The notes under the pieces were generated by a model. That model did no database searches. It worked only from the letters and a program-made list of their open reading frames with translations, and was not told the origin of the DNA. Of a DNA stretch of 26,327 nucleotides, positions 1-7,406 are shown one piece after another (the first letter of the stretch is position 1; every line of letters starts with the position of its first letter). The DNA lies in NCBI GenBank assembly GCA_964542755.1, contig CAZIWL010000055.1:1-26327 (forward strand), given 5' to 3'. Source of the DNA: SKLM01 sp964542755 (lineage in GTDB: Bacteria > Chloroflexota > Anaerolineae > B4-G1). The position numbers were made by a program, and so were the translations under genes.

Positions 1-47
1 TACGCAGGAACGCGGTGTCACGCGGGCGCAGTTATCAACTCAGTGGC

Positions 48-99
48 ACGAGGCTGCGAGACGAGGCTGCGAGACGTGGTTGCGAGACGTGGTAAGGAC
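48..99. repeat. 13-bp tandem repeat, about 3.5 copies
   Basis: Units begin at 48, 61, 74 and 87. The first two are identical (ACGAGGCTGCGAG), the third differs at two positions (ACGTGGTTGCGAG) and the fourth decays after ACGTGGT. Function is unknown. It lies about 40 bp upstream of the rpmH promoter, so it could be a regulatory or origin-associated iteron, or simple slippage. Confidence 0.75.
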
Positions 100-139
100 G
101 TGACCATCGGCGCGCTTGGCGTCGCGCCGACGCCGGGAT

Positions 140-168
140 TTGACCCGAGACGGGCATCAAGGTATAAT
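140..168 (+). promoter_or_regulatory. Sigma70-type promoter for the rpmH operon
   Basis: The -35 box TTGACC (140-145) is separated by 17 bp from a perfect -10 box TATAAT (163-168). Transcription should start near 175, giving a leader of about 155 nt before rpmH. The same hexamer pair and spacing recur at 10680-10708 on the other strand, which supports it as the house consensus. Confidence 0.8.
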
Positions 169-214
169 GCAGGACTAAGCTCTGTAATCGGCGTCTATTC
201 GCGGGCGAGTCTCC

Positions 215-290
215 CTCCCACGCCACCCGATGCGGGCGTGGGAGTGTTTCTGTGGCGCCCAAAGTCTCACGCCACAGGGGGCTTGCCCTG
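215..290 (+). promoter_or_regulatory. Structured 5' leader of rpmH (three stem-loops)
   Basis: Three consecutive inverted repeats can be read. CTCCCACGCC (215-224) pairs with 235-244 as a perfect 10-bp stem. TGTGGCG (251-257) pairs with CGCCACA (270-276). CAGGG (275-279) pairs with CCCTG (286-290) and competes slightly with the second stem. No U-tract follows, so these are not obvious terminators. A role in L34 or operon control is only inferred. Confidence 0.5.
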
Positions 291-330
291 GGGTAGACGT
301 TATCGTTGTCTGAACTGGTGAAGGAGGACT

Positions 331-507
331 ATGCCAAAGCGAACGTATCAACCTAAGAAGCGAAAGCGAAAGCGCACTCATGGTTTCCTTGCGCGTCGAT
401 CTAGCAAGGGCGGCCGGAGGGTTCTCAAGCGGCGTCGTAAGAAGGGCCGCCAGCTGTTGAGTGTTGGCAAGCCCGAATCGAAGAAGCGGAACTGGAAGGG
501 CAGCTAG
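331..507 (+). CDS. rpmH: 50S ribosomal protein L34
   Basis: The 58-residue, strongly basic protein begins MPKRTYQPKKRKR, passes through HGFLARRSSKGGRRVLKRRR, and ends in a Lys/Arg-rich tail. This is the diagnostic L34 pattern (T-Y-Q-P...R-x-R-x-H-G-F), although the C-terminal part after KKGRQLLS is longer than in the common 44-47-residue versions. The start is fixed by an excellent ribosome site (AAGGAGG, 321-327) four nt upstream. It is a structural component of the large subunit near the 23S rRNA. It is first in the rpmH-rnpA-yidD-yidC-jag cluster, with its own promoter and structured leader. Confidence 0.97.
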   Translation: MPKRTYQPKKRKRKRTHGFLARRSSKGGRRVLKRRRKKGRQLLSVGKPESKKRNWKGS

Positions 508-612
508 CCGGCTGACGTGCGAGGTCGTCGGTGCGGTCTCGCATCTTCTGTGTGACACACGCGATCTCGGTGACGAATCGGCCCATCCAGCGATAGCTGG
601 GGCTACCGAGTC

Positions 613-987
613 ATGGAACGGAGAATTCGACTCCGGCGCAGCGGTGACGTCAGGCGGGTCTTTGATGAAGGGGAATCCTGGGCACACCCTCTCCTGGTGT
701 TGATTGTCCGGCGTAACAATGGGGGTACTAGTCGTGTCGGCGTCACGGCGAGCCGCAAAGTGGGCGGCGCCGTGGAGCGCAATCGAGCCAAACGTCTCTT
801 GCGGGAGGCCGCCCGGCATCTCTATCCCGAATACGAAGATAAAGGTTGGGATATCATGCTTGTCGCTCGCCCAGGGCTTGGCGGTGCGAGCACAAGTCAT
901 GTGGAGTGCGCGCTGGCCTCATTGCTGGAGCGGGCGGGATTGCGGACGGATCACTCCCGGCCCTCATCGGAACAGGGCATCACGTAA
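613..987 (+). CDS. rnpA: Ribonuclease P protein component
   Basis: The 124-residue basic protein has the family hallmark RNR motif inside ERNRAKRLLREA (residues 55-66). The preceding beta-strand pattern RVGVTASRKVGGAV and the start RRIRLRRSGDVRRVFDEG are also typical. The protein binds the M1 RNA and helps RNase P remove 5' leaders from pre-tRNAs. Its length is normal for the family. It lies 105 nt after rpmH in the usual order. No strong Shine-Dalgarno precedes the ATG, so translation may be coupled or weak. The low-complexity tail after residue 108 is not conserved in the family. Confidence 0.95.
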   Translation: MERRIRLRRSGDVRRVFDEGESWAHPLLVLIVRRNNGGTSRVGVTASRKVGGAVERNRAKRLLREAARHLYPEYEDKGWDIMLVARPGLGGASTSHVECALASLLERAGLRTDHSRPSSEQGIT

Positions 988-1078
988 TACCCGGGAATGC
1001 CTACGGGGACAGGACCTCATTCCTGTCCGAAGCCTAGCGGGTGTTGCGGTTTAGGCCAAGGCTGGACGCAAAAGGAAT

Positions 1079-1351
1079 ATGAAGCTTATCTTGCTGGGGC
1101 TCATACGCCTCTATCAGTGTACCCTATCTAGGGTGCTGCCTCCCACCTGTCGCTTCTATCCCTCTTGTTCCCAATACAGCTATCAGGCCATTCGTCGTCA
1201 CGGTCCGTGGCGTGGAGGCTGGCTGGCTATCAAGCGCATTGCCCGTTGTCACCCGTTCAACCCGGGTGGGTACGATCCTGTACCTCCGGTGGATACGCCG
1301 GCCGGGTTCTCCACGCCGCACAACGCTAGTCATCGGTCTCGTCCTGTGTGA
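1079..1351 (+). CDS. yidD: Membrane protein insertion efficiency factor YidD
   Basis: The 90-residue protein has the YidD signature: an amphipathic N-terminus (LILLGLIRLYQCTLSRVLPP), TCRFYPSCSQYSYQAIRRHG with its conserved cysteines, and the RCHPFNPGGYDPVP end. Family members are small peripheral inner-membrane proteins that aid YidC-dependent insertion. The position between rnpA and yidC is the usual one. The ribosome site AAAGGA (1070-1075) lies three nt before the ATG. The last about 20 residues are extra and not conserved. Confidence 0.94.
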   Translation: MKLILLGLIRLYQCTLSRVLPPTCRFYPSCSQYSYQAIRRHGPWRGGWLAIKRIARCHPFNPGGYDPVPPVDTPAGFSTPHNASHRSRPV

Positions 1352-1398
1352 CACGAGTTATGGCAGAGGACGCGACCTGCAACCTGGAGGAGCAATCA

Positions 1399-2544
1399 TT
1401 GAATCAAGCTTGGATAAAGCGCTGGCCCGTCGTGCTCGCGATGCTGGCGGCGCTGGTCTTGGCTACGAGTGGCTGTGCGGGCGGCGTCAGTGCCTCTAGT
1501 TGGACCGGTCTGACCGTCGTCGGCGACAGGCTGTACGCGGCGGATTTGCAGCAAGCCCGCGCAATGGATGCAGAGAGTGGAGAGACAATCTGGACGTTCC
1601 CAAGGAACCTGGAAGAGGATAGCCGAGGGCTTTTCTATGCCACGCCGGCGGTCGGGGACGATGGACGGGTCTTCTTCGCCTCTCAGCTCACCACTGGCGG
1701 ATTCCTCAGCCAGCGAGAGAGCATCGTTTGGGCCTTGGACATCGAGGATGGTCGTGAGCTTTGGCGTTTCGAAGGGGCGGCAGGTATGTACGTCGAGGGG
1801 GGAGCCCTGGGCGGCGATCTGTTTGTCATCGGGAACGGCGATGGTCATGTGTACGCCCTGGACCGGGAGGATGGGTCCGTTAGCTGGACGTTTGAGACGG
1901 AGCATCGCGTGTGGGCCACGCCTCTGATCGTCGAGGACACCGTCTACGTCGGCTCCATGGATCGCACCCTCTATGCTCTCGACCTGGATGACGGCGAGCT
2001 ACAGTGGGCATTCAGCAAGGACGGGGCCTTTGGCGCACAGCCGACTCTAGCGGACGGCACGCTCTACATCGGTGCCTTCGACGATGCGGTGTATGCTGTT
2101 GACGTGGAGACCGGTGATGAGCGCTGGGCCTTCCAGGGAGAGGATTGGTTCTGGGGCAGCCCGGCCGTCTCTGAGGGCGTCGTCTACGCTGTTGACGTCA
2201 AAGGGCGGGTCTATGCCCTGGATGCGGAGGATGGTGAGGAGATCTGGCACAAGTTTCTCGTCAGCGATCAGAACCAGCCTGTGCCGGTGCGGGCCGGGCC
2301 GACCTTGGATAGTGACAACGGCAGGCTCTTCGTCAGTGCTCAGAATGGCAGCCTCTATGCCCTGGACATTGCCGACGGTTTCGTAGATTGGTCGGTACCT
2401 GCCGAAGGGCGTGGACTGTCTGAGCCAGCGGTTGACGGTTCCCTGGTTTACCAGTCGCTTGTCCTTGGAACCGCTCGTGTACGTGCCCTGGATGCTGTGG
2501 AAGGCAGGGAGGCCTGGGCCTTCCCGCAGCCGGAAGAAGACTAG
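1399..2544 (+). CDS. PQQ-like beta-propeller lipoprotein (BamB-like repeats)
   Basis: A 381-residue exported protein is predicted from a TTG start at 1399, chosen because GGAGGAG (1386-1392) sits six nt upstream. The upstream in-frame GTG at 1348 overlaps yidD and would put 17 polar residues before the signal peptide. The N-terminus has KR, a hydrophobic stretch (WPVVLAMLAALVLATSG) and Cys26 in a lipobox-like site (T-S-G-C, with an atypical -3 residue). The rest has about seven repeats of the type VYALDxxDGxxxWxF, the tryptophan-docking motif of PQQ/BamB propellers. PQQ binding is not implied. The location between yidD and yidC suggests a link to membrane-protein biogenesis, but this is inference. 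Confidence 0.85.
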   Translation: MNQAWIKRWPVVLAMLAALVLATSGCAGGVSASSWTGLTVVGDRLYAADLQQARAMDAESGETIWTFPRNLEEDSRGLFYATPAVGDDGRVFFASQLTTGGFLSQRESIVWALDIEDGRELWRFEGAAGMYVEGGALGGDLFVIGNGDGHVYALDREDGSVSWTFETEHRVWATPLIVEDTVYVGSMDRTLYALDLDDGELQWAFSKDGAFGAQPTLADGTLYIGAFDDAVYAVDVETGDERWAFQGEDWFWGSPAVSEGVVYAVDVKGRVYALDAEDGEEIWHKFLVSDQNQPVPVRAGPTLDSDNGRLFVSAQNGSLYALDIADGFVDWSVPAEGRGLSEPAVDGSLVYQSLVLGTARVRALDAVEGREAWAFPQPEED

Positions 2545-2558
2545 GATAAGAAGCTGAC

Positions 2559-3338
2559 ATGCTAGATTTCATCATCTATCCGTTCGCCAACCTGTTGTTG
2601 CTCCTGTATGCGTATCTCGGTCATCAGACCGTGGTGGCGATTGCCGCGCTTACCATTCTGATTCGATTGTTGATTCTCCCGTTGACGTTGAGCCAGCAGA
2701 AGTCGGCTCAGAAGATGCAGGAGCTGCAGCCCGAGATCGAGAAGCTCCGAGAGAAGTATGGAGACGATCAGGAGAAGCTTGCGCAGAAGCAGATGGAGCT
2801 CTGGAGAAAGGCAGGAGTGAATCCGGCAGGAGGCTGCCTTCCGCTGATCATTCAGCTACCGATCATGATCGCCCTTTATCGAGCGATCATCTTCTGCGTG
2901 CCGTCCACGCCGCTTCAGCTCTTTCAGTTCTCGGGTCACATCTTCATCGACGAATGGCTGCCCAGCCTTACGGGTCTCGTGCCCCTGCAGAGTACGTTCC
3001 TGGGGATGGATCTCGGTCAGTCTCCGAGCCCGGTTCAATGGTGGTCTTATTCGCTACCCATCCTCGTCTTTGCTACGTCGTGGCTCCAGCAGAAGCTGTT
3101 GAGCCCCTCCACTGCAAGTACGGGGGACGGCGGATCGCAGGCGGAGATGATGAGCCAACAGATGCAGATCATGATGCCGCTGATGTTTGGTTTCATCTCC
3201 TTGCAGTACGCCACCGGGCTCTCCATCTACTTCATCATCTCCAACCTGTTTGGCATGGCTCAGTACTACTTCATCCGCACGAACCGAGAGGGGGATGAAG
3301 AGCCTGAGGCCATTGCCAAGAAGCGTCCGAAGAAGTGA
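2559..3338 (+). CDS. yidC: Membrane protein insertase YidC/Oxa1 family
   Basis: The 259-residue protein has the Oxa1/YidC core. TM1 is near residues 5-20 and the second hydrophobic segment (VVAIAALTILIRLLILPLTL) carries the conserved R-x-L-I-L-P. A cytoplasmic coiled-coil (residues 45-85, QEKLAQKQMELW) follows, then NPAGGCLPLIIQLPI and three further TM segments ending near 230. The tail is basic (AKKRPKK). It lacks the large periplasmic P1 domain of proteobacterial YidC and resembles the shorter Gram-positive/Chloroflexota type, but has no lipobox. It inserts proteins into the cytoplasmic membrane. The start lies 14 nt after the lipoprotein stop, so the two are probably cotranscribed. Confidence 0.95.
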   Translation: MLDFIIYPFANLLLLLYAYLGHQTVVAIAALTILIRLLILPLTLSQQKSAQKMQELQPEIEKLREKYGDDQEKLAQKQMELWRKAGVNPAGGCLPLIIQLPIMIALYRAIIFCVPSTPLQLFQFSGHIFIDEWLPSLTGLVPLQSTFLGMDLGQSPSPVQWWSYSLPILVFATSWLQQKLLSPSTASTGDGGSQAEMMSQQMQIMMPLMFGFISLQYATGLSIYFIISNLFGMAQYYFIRTNREGDEEPEAIAKKRPKK

Positions 3339-3374
3339 AGCCTTGTCTTTCCTGTTTGTTGAGGAGCAGTGCAT

Positions 3375-4235
3375 ATGTCAGAACAGAATAAAGAGATCAT
3401 AGCTGCCGGAAAGGACGTTGACGCGGCGATCGCCGCCGGACTGGGACGTCTCGGTCTTCCCCGCGACGCTGTGAAGATCGAGGTATTGGACGAAGGGCGG
3501 CAGGGGATGTTTGGCCTTGGCGCTCGAGCTGCGCGCGTTCGCCTCACTGTCATCTCGGGTGGGGGGAGACGGACAAGTCCTGAGCCCAAGCCAGAACCCA
3601 AGCCAGAACCGAGACCAAGCCAAAAGCCCAAACCCAAGGTTGAAACCAGGCCCGCGACGCAGCCCTCGACGGCGCAACCTGTGGTAGAACCGGAGCCGGC
3701 GCCCGAGCCTGGCGCGTCCACGGAGGCTGCGGAGGGAGAGACGGTCGAGGCGGGTGAGGAGGAGAAGATCCGTGTTTCCCGCCAGGTGACGAAGGGGCTG
3801 CTGGATGCCATGGGTCTCCACCAAGCGCGCGTCGAAATCGAACGCGCCGAGCCTGGCCCGAGCAAAGACGAGGTCCCGCCCCTGGTCGTCGATGTGAGTG
3901 GGCCGGGCACTGAGATCCTGGTCGAGAGCGACGGCGAGGCCCTGAATGCTTTCCAGTACATCGTGCGACTGCTCGTAGGACGGAAGTTGAAGGGCTGGGT
4001 TCACGTCGTCGTTGATGTGAGAGGGCACAAGGCACAGCGCGCCGACCGACTTAGCGACCTGGCCCATCGTATGGCGGATCAGGCCGTCGACACCGACCGA
4101 ACCGTGATCCTCCAGCCTATGCCCCCACACGAGCGTCGTGTCGTTCACGTCGCCCTCCATGACGATTCGCGCGTGATGACGGAGAGTATCTACGAAGGGG
4201 AGAGGCGCCGGGTCACCATCACCCCGAAGGAGTAG
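3375..4235 (+). CDS. jag: Jag/KhpB-like RNA-binding protein (Jag_N-KH-R3H)
   Basis: The 286-residue protein has a Jag_N domain (residues 1-55, ending GRQGMFGLGARAARVRL). A Pro/Glu/Lys linker follows (about 68-113, PEPKPEPKPEP repeats), then an acidic stretch, a KH-like region (about 135-215) and a C-terminal R3H domain with HERRVVH (residues 252-258; R-x3-H). The ATG at 3375 is preferred to the GTG at 3369 because GAGGAG (3361-3366) is then eight nt away rather than two. Jag binds RNA and works beside YidC in many bacteria. The KH loop reads VESDGEAL where related proteins usually have a GxxG loop, so RNA contacts there may be altered. Confidence 0.9.
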   Translation: MSEQNKEIIAAGKDVDAAIAAGLGRLGLPRDAVKIEVLDEGRQGMFGLGARAARVRLTVISGGGRRTSPEPKPEPKPEPRPSQKPKPKVETRPATQPSTAQPVVEPEPAPEPGASTEAAEGETVEAGEEEKIRVSRQVTKGLLDAMGLHQARVEIERAEPGPSKDEVPPLVVDVSGPGTEILVESDGEALNAFQYIVRLLVGRKLKGWVHVVVDVRGHKAQRADRLSDLAHRMADQAVDTDRTVILQPMPPHERRVVHVALHDDSRVMTESIYEGERRRVTITPKE

Positions 4236-4471
4236 CTGTCTCCCAGAAGGGGGAACGCTCGTGTCCGGCCTGGAATTTGGTGTTGGCGCCGGGGATTCCG
4301 AGGTGGTGGGGCGACAACCGACCCTATTCTGACCGGCGACCGTGCGCGACGGATCCGTGGTGCGTTGCCTGAGGATTGGCCTCAGATCCAGGCCGGGAGG
4401 GCCCGCCATGGCTTGCCGTGACCCGATCACGGCAATTCGCACGAGTCTGGGCCGTGCGGTGGGCGTGTGGC

Positions 4472-5371
4472 ATGGTGGACCTCGACTACCTGGTCATTGG
4501 TCACGTCACCCGTGACTTGAACGTCCCGTCGTCACAGCGGCCCCGTGGGGATCCACAGATGGTGCCGGGGCGCCTAGGTGGCACAGCAGCCTATGCAGCC
4601 CGCACGGCCCGTGCTCTAGGCTGTCGTGTAGGCGTCGTTACCAGCGCGGCGTGTGACCTGGGGCTGCGTGAGGAGTTGGGCGACGTTAGGATCGCACGAG
4701 ATCCGGCTCGGGCCTCGACGGTCTTCGTGAACATCTACGGCGACGGGCGGCGCCAGCTTATCCGCTCTATTGCGCGCACCATCGATCCGGCGACTGTGCC
4801 CGCCGATTGGCATGCCTCACTGATCCACATAGGACCGGTGGCCGGTGAGTGTGATCCGTCCCTGGTCACGAGCTTTCCAGGAGCCTTTGTCGGGGTCACG
4901 CCCCAGGGTTGGATGCGCGAATGGGATCAGACGGGTCACGTAACCCGCCGCCCATGGTCGGAAGCCGCGAAGATACTGCCGCACGCCGACGCCGTCGTGT
5001 TGAGCGAGGAGGACGTGGCTGGTGATCGCTCTCTGGTGATCGACTATGCGTGCCAGACGCGCTGTCTGGTCCTGACAGAAGGAGCGGCCGGCTGTACGGT
5101 CTACGCCGCGGGGGACACTTACCAGGTTAGCGCACCCAAGGTAAGCGAGGTCGACCCGACCGGTGCTGGGGATGTGTTCGCCGCATGCTTCTTCTACGTG
5201 CTCCAACGGACGGGGGACCCTTGCAGAGCGGCACGTTTCGCCAATTGTTGTGCCGCTCGATCGGTGGCACGTCCCGGGCTCTTGGCTTCGCCGCTTGTTG
5301 CGGAGGTCGCTCGCTGTCGTCGAGGGATGATGAGTACAGGGAACGATGGCCAAAGTCTACGCGCTGGCTAA
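4472..5371 (+). CDS. PfkB-family carbohydrate/nucleoside kinase
   Basis: The 299-residue kinase of the ribokinase fold has the N-terminal LVIGHVTRD strand, a glycine motif (GRLGGTAAYAARTARALG), and the C-terminal anion-hole/catalytic signature DPTGAGDVFAA. The catalytic Asp is in GAGD. Such enzymes transfer phosphate from ATP to a sugar or nucleoside hydroxyl; the substrate cannot be read from the sequence. The ATG at 4472 is chosen because family homology begins directly after it. An in-frame TTG at 4376 would add 32 residues without a good ribosome site. It overlaps the start of parA by 26 nt, suggesting translational coupling. Confidence 0.85.
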   Translation: MVDLDYLVIGHVTRDLNVPSSQRPRGDPQMVPGRLGGTAAYAARTARALGCRVGVVTSAACDLGLREELGDVRIARDPARASTVFVNIYGDGRRQLIRSIARTIDPATVPADWHASLIHIGPVAGECDPSLVTSFPGAFVGVTPQGWMREWDQTGHVTRRPWSEAAKILPHADAVVLSEEDVAGDRSLVIDYACQTRCLVLTEGAAGCTVYAAGDTYQVSAPKVSEVDPTGAGDVFAACFFYVLQRTGDPCRAARFANCCAARSVARPGLLASPLVAEVARCRRGMMSTGNDGQSLRAG

Positions 5372-6137
5372 CCAGAAAGGGGGCGTCGGGAAGACCACGA
5401 CGGCGGTCAATCTGGGTGCCTACCTCGGCACGCTCAGCCAGCAGGTTCTCTTGGTCGACATCGATCCCCAAGCCAATGCCACGTCGTGTCTCGGCATTGA
5501 GAAATCCGAGGTCGACTTGTCGACCTATCACGTCCTGGTTGACGGCGTCACCTTTGCCGATGTGGTGCGGCCGACAGTGCACGCGGGGCTCGAGATCGCC
5601 CCCTCGTCGCCCGACCTCGCAGGCGCTACTGTCGAGCTGGTGGACATGACCCGACGGGAGTACCGGCTGCGTCGAGCTCTCGCAATCCTGTCAAAGGCTA
5701 GGTCCTACGACTATATCCTGATCGACTGTCCGCCCAGCCTTGGGATCCTGACGGTGAGCGGACTCACAGCGGCCAGGGGCGTCATCATCCCCGTGCAGTG
5801 CGAGTACCTGGCCCTGGAGGGGCTTTCGCAACTCGCGCGGGCCATCCAACTCGTCCGCCGGGCCCTGAACCCCCAACTCACGCTGCGGGGGCTGGTGATG
5901 ACGATGTATGACGCCCGCACCAACCTATCTGAGCAGGTTGTGACAGAGGTCCGACGGCACTTTCGGAAACAAGTGTTTGACGCTATCATTCCTCGGAGTG
6001 TTCGTCTCAGTGAGGCCCCGAGCTTCGGTGTCCCTATCCAGGTGCATGCGCCGCGTTCGTCTGGGGCCCGGGCCTATGAAGCGCTGGCTCGAGAATTGCT
6101 CGTTGGCGACGGGCGTGCGCCTGATGGAGCTGCCTAG
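5346..6137 (+). CDS. parA: Chromosome-partitioning ATPase ParA/Soj
   Basis: The 263-residue protein has the deviant Walker A motif KGGVGKTT (residues 11-18, preceded by LANQ), the Walker A' strand VDIDPQAN (38-44) and Walker B YILIDCPPSLG (about 123-133). ParA dimerises on ATP binding, coats the nucleoid and moves ParB-bound origin regions. Its length is typical of chromosomal Soj. The start is fixed by the universal MAKVYALANQKGG N-terminus. parB follows 88 nt later, and the pair near rpmH/jag matches the usual origin-proximal arrangement. Confidence 0.96.
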   Translation: MAKVYALANQKGGVGKTTTAVNLGAYLGTLSQQVLLVDIDPQANATSCLGIEKSEVDLSTYHVLVDGVTFADVVRPTVHAGLEIAPSSPDLAGATVELVDMTRREYRLRRALAILSKARSYDYILIDCPPSLGILTVSGLTAARGVIIPVQCEYLALEGLSQLARAIQLVRRALNPQLTLRGLVMTMYDARTNLSEQVVTEVRRHFRKQVFDAIIPRSVRLSEAPSFGVPIQVHAPRSSGARAYEALARELLVGDGRAPDGAA

Positions 6138-6225
6138 TAGAGTATCCGGCTGGCGTGCCGCGGCTGGGCTCGGGCAGCACGCTCGTGGGAGTGGTCTCGC
6201 CAGAAATTGCTCGTGGAGGTAAGCC

Positions 6226-7083
6226 ATGTCACCACGGAAGATCGGGCTTGGCAAGGGGCTGGAGTCGCTCATTCCTGCCTCGGAGGCGGAGGACGCTGGC
6301 TCGCGCCAGGGAGTCCTGGAAGTCCCCCTGTCATCCATCTCACCTAACCCTCATCAACCCCGTTCCCCGATTGACGAGCAGGATCTTTCCGAGCTCGCCG
6401 CCTCCATCGAGGAGCATGGTATCATTCAGCCCCTGGTCGTTACGAAGGATGCAGGCCAGTTCCAACTAATCGCAGGTGAGCGTCGCTGGCGCGCCGCGAG
6501 GGTGGCGGGTCTCTCCGAAGTCCCGGTCCTGGTCAAGGACGTGGCTCCCCAGGAGATGCTGGAGCTTGCTTTGGTCGAGAATCTTCAGCGTTCGGACCTG
6601 AGCCCCCTGGAGGAGGCCCTGGCCTTTGAACAGCTGGCCGAGGATTTCGGACTCACACAGGCCGAGATAGCGCGGCGCGTGGGCAAGAGTCGAACTGCCG
6701 TTGCCAACACACTACGTCTCCTGAAGGCCTCCCGTCCGATCAGGGATGCACTCTTGGAGGAGAGGATCAGTGAGGGGCACGCTCGGGCGCTTCTGGGCCT
6801 GGATAAGGATGAGGCTCAGGCAGCGGCTCTCAAGACCGTCCTCAAGCGGGGTCTGAACGTGCGTCAGACCGAGGAACTTGTGCGTCGTCTGCAGGGTCGC
6901 GATGAGGAGGGGGGTAGCACGCCCAAGAGATCCGCGGCTGAGATGGAACTGGAATCTCAGTTTCGCCAGGCTCTGAGCACAAAGGTCAGCCTTCGCCGCA
7001 AGGGCCCTGGCGGCAGCCTGGTGATCTACTTCTATTCGGAAGAAGAGCTGGCTGCCATCTACGACCAGATCGTTAGGGAGTAG
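6226..7083 (+). CDS. parB: Chromosome-partitioning protein ParB/Spo0J
   Basis: The 285-residue protein begins with the ParA-contacting peptide (GLGKGLESLIP, residues 7-17). It contains Box I (about 34-46, SISPNPHQPR) and Box II GERRWRA (84-90), the CTP-binding/clamp motif. A helix-turn-helix lies near 144-166 (LTQAEIARRVGKSRTAVAN) and a dimerisation domain at the C-terminus. The start is supported by GGAGGT five nt upstream. ParB binds parS and spreads as a CTP-dependent sliding clamp. No parS site of the GTTNCACGTGNAAC type was found by eye in this window. Confidence 0.96.
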   Translation: MSPRKIGLGKGLESLIPASEAEDAGSRQGVLEVPLSSISPNPHQPRSPIDEQDLSELAASIEEHGIIQPLVVTKDAGQFQLIAGERRWRAARVAGLSEVPVLVKDVAPQEMLELALVENLQRSDLSPLEEALAFEQLAEDFGLTQAEIARRVGKSRTAVANTLRLLKASRPIRDALLEERISEGHARALLGLDKDEAQAAALKTVLKRGLNVRQTEELVRRLQGRDEEGGSTPKRSAAEMELESQFRQALSTKVSLRRKGPGGSLVIYFYSEEELAAIYDQIVRE

Positions 7084-7133
7084 CTGGATAAGGCAGCGAT
7101 CGAACCTGGTCAACGTCGGACGGCTGCTGCCGG

Positions 7134-7161
7134 AAGGACCTAGTGTGGACCAGAGGTCCTT
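7134..7161 (+). terminator. Hairpin downstream of parB, possible terminator
   Basis: AAGGACCT (7134-7141) pairs perfectly with AGGTCCTT (7154-7161) around a 12-nt loop. It starts 50 nt after the parB stop. No U-tract follows (GGTCTCTAG), so it may be a weak terminator, an RNA-stabilising element or coincidental. Confidence 0.4.
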
Positions 7162-7211
7162 GGTCTCTAGTCCCCGTATGTGTGTGGTAACTGGATGGGG
7201 TCAGAACGGCA

Positions 7212-7225
7212 CATAGGGCCCTATG
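7212..7225. promoter_or_regulatory. 14-bp perfect palindrome, candidate operator
   Basis: CATAGGGCCCTATG is a perfect dyad without spacer. It lies in the intergenic region 181 bp upstream of the small repeat-protein gene. It does not match the parS consensus. A dimeric regulator site is possible; there is no direct support. Confidence 0.35.
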
Positions 7226-7406
7226 GCTGATTCTGGGGGCTGCATGGTGCGGGGCTGGGCGTTTGTGGTAGGTGAGTTCCAGATGCGGTGGAGTGGATTG
7301 GAAGCAAGCCCGCGGATGGCAAGATCTAGGCTTCGTGTACGGCACGTTCGTCGGCGGGCAGGCTGGCTTCATCTCGGCGTGAGTGCCTGGGAACGGAGGA
7401 GGAAGG

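Larger units (their letters stand above)
1..330. other. Intergenic region upstream of rpmH
   Basis: No convincing gene lies here; open frames on both strands look like chance frames in GC-rich DNA. It holds 13-bp tandem repeats (48-99), one DnaA-box-like 9-mer (TTATCAACT, 32-40, two mismatches to TTATCCACA), a near-consensus promoter (140-168) and a structured leader (215-290). The rpmH position and the downstream parAB suggest proximity to oriC/dnaA, but a single weak DnaA box is not enough to call an origin. Confidence 0.6.
7084..7406. other. Intergenic region between parB and the small repeat protein gene
   Basis: No gene is supported. It contains an 8-bp hairpin (7134-7161) shortly after parB and a 14-bp perfect palindrome (7212-7225). 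The very strong ribosome site GGAGGAGGAAGG (7395-7406) directly precedes the next ATG. No convincing promoter hexamer pair was found. Confidence 0.6.

Noticed and set aside
32..40. Replication origin called from a DnaA-box-like 9-mer
   Set aside because: A single site with two mismatches and no AT-rich unwinding region is insufficient.
175..900. 241-residue minus-strand frame opposite rpmH/rnpA
   Set aside because: It lies antisense to two unmistakable genes and has a Pro/Thr/Ser/Arg-rich composition typical of GC-rich shadow frames.
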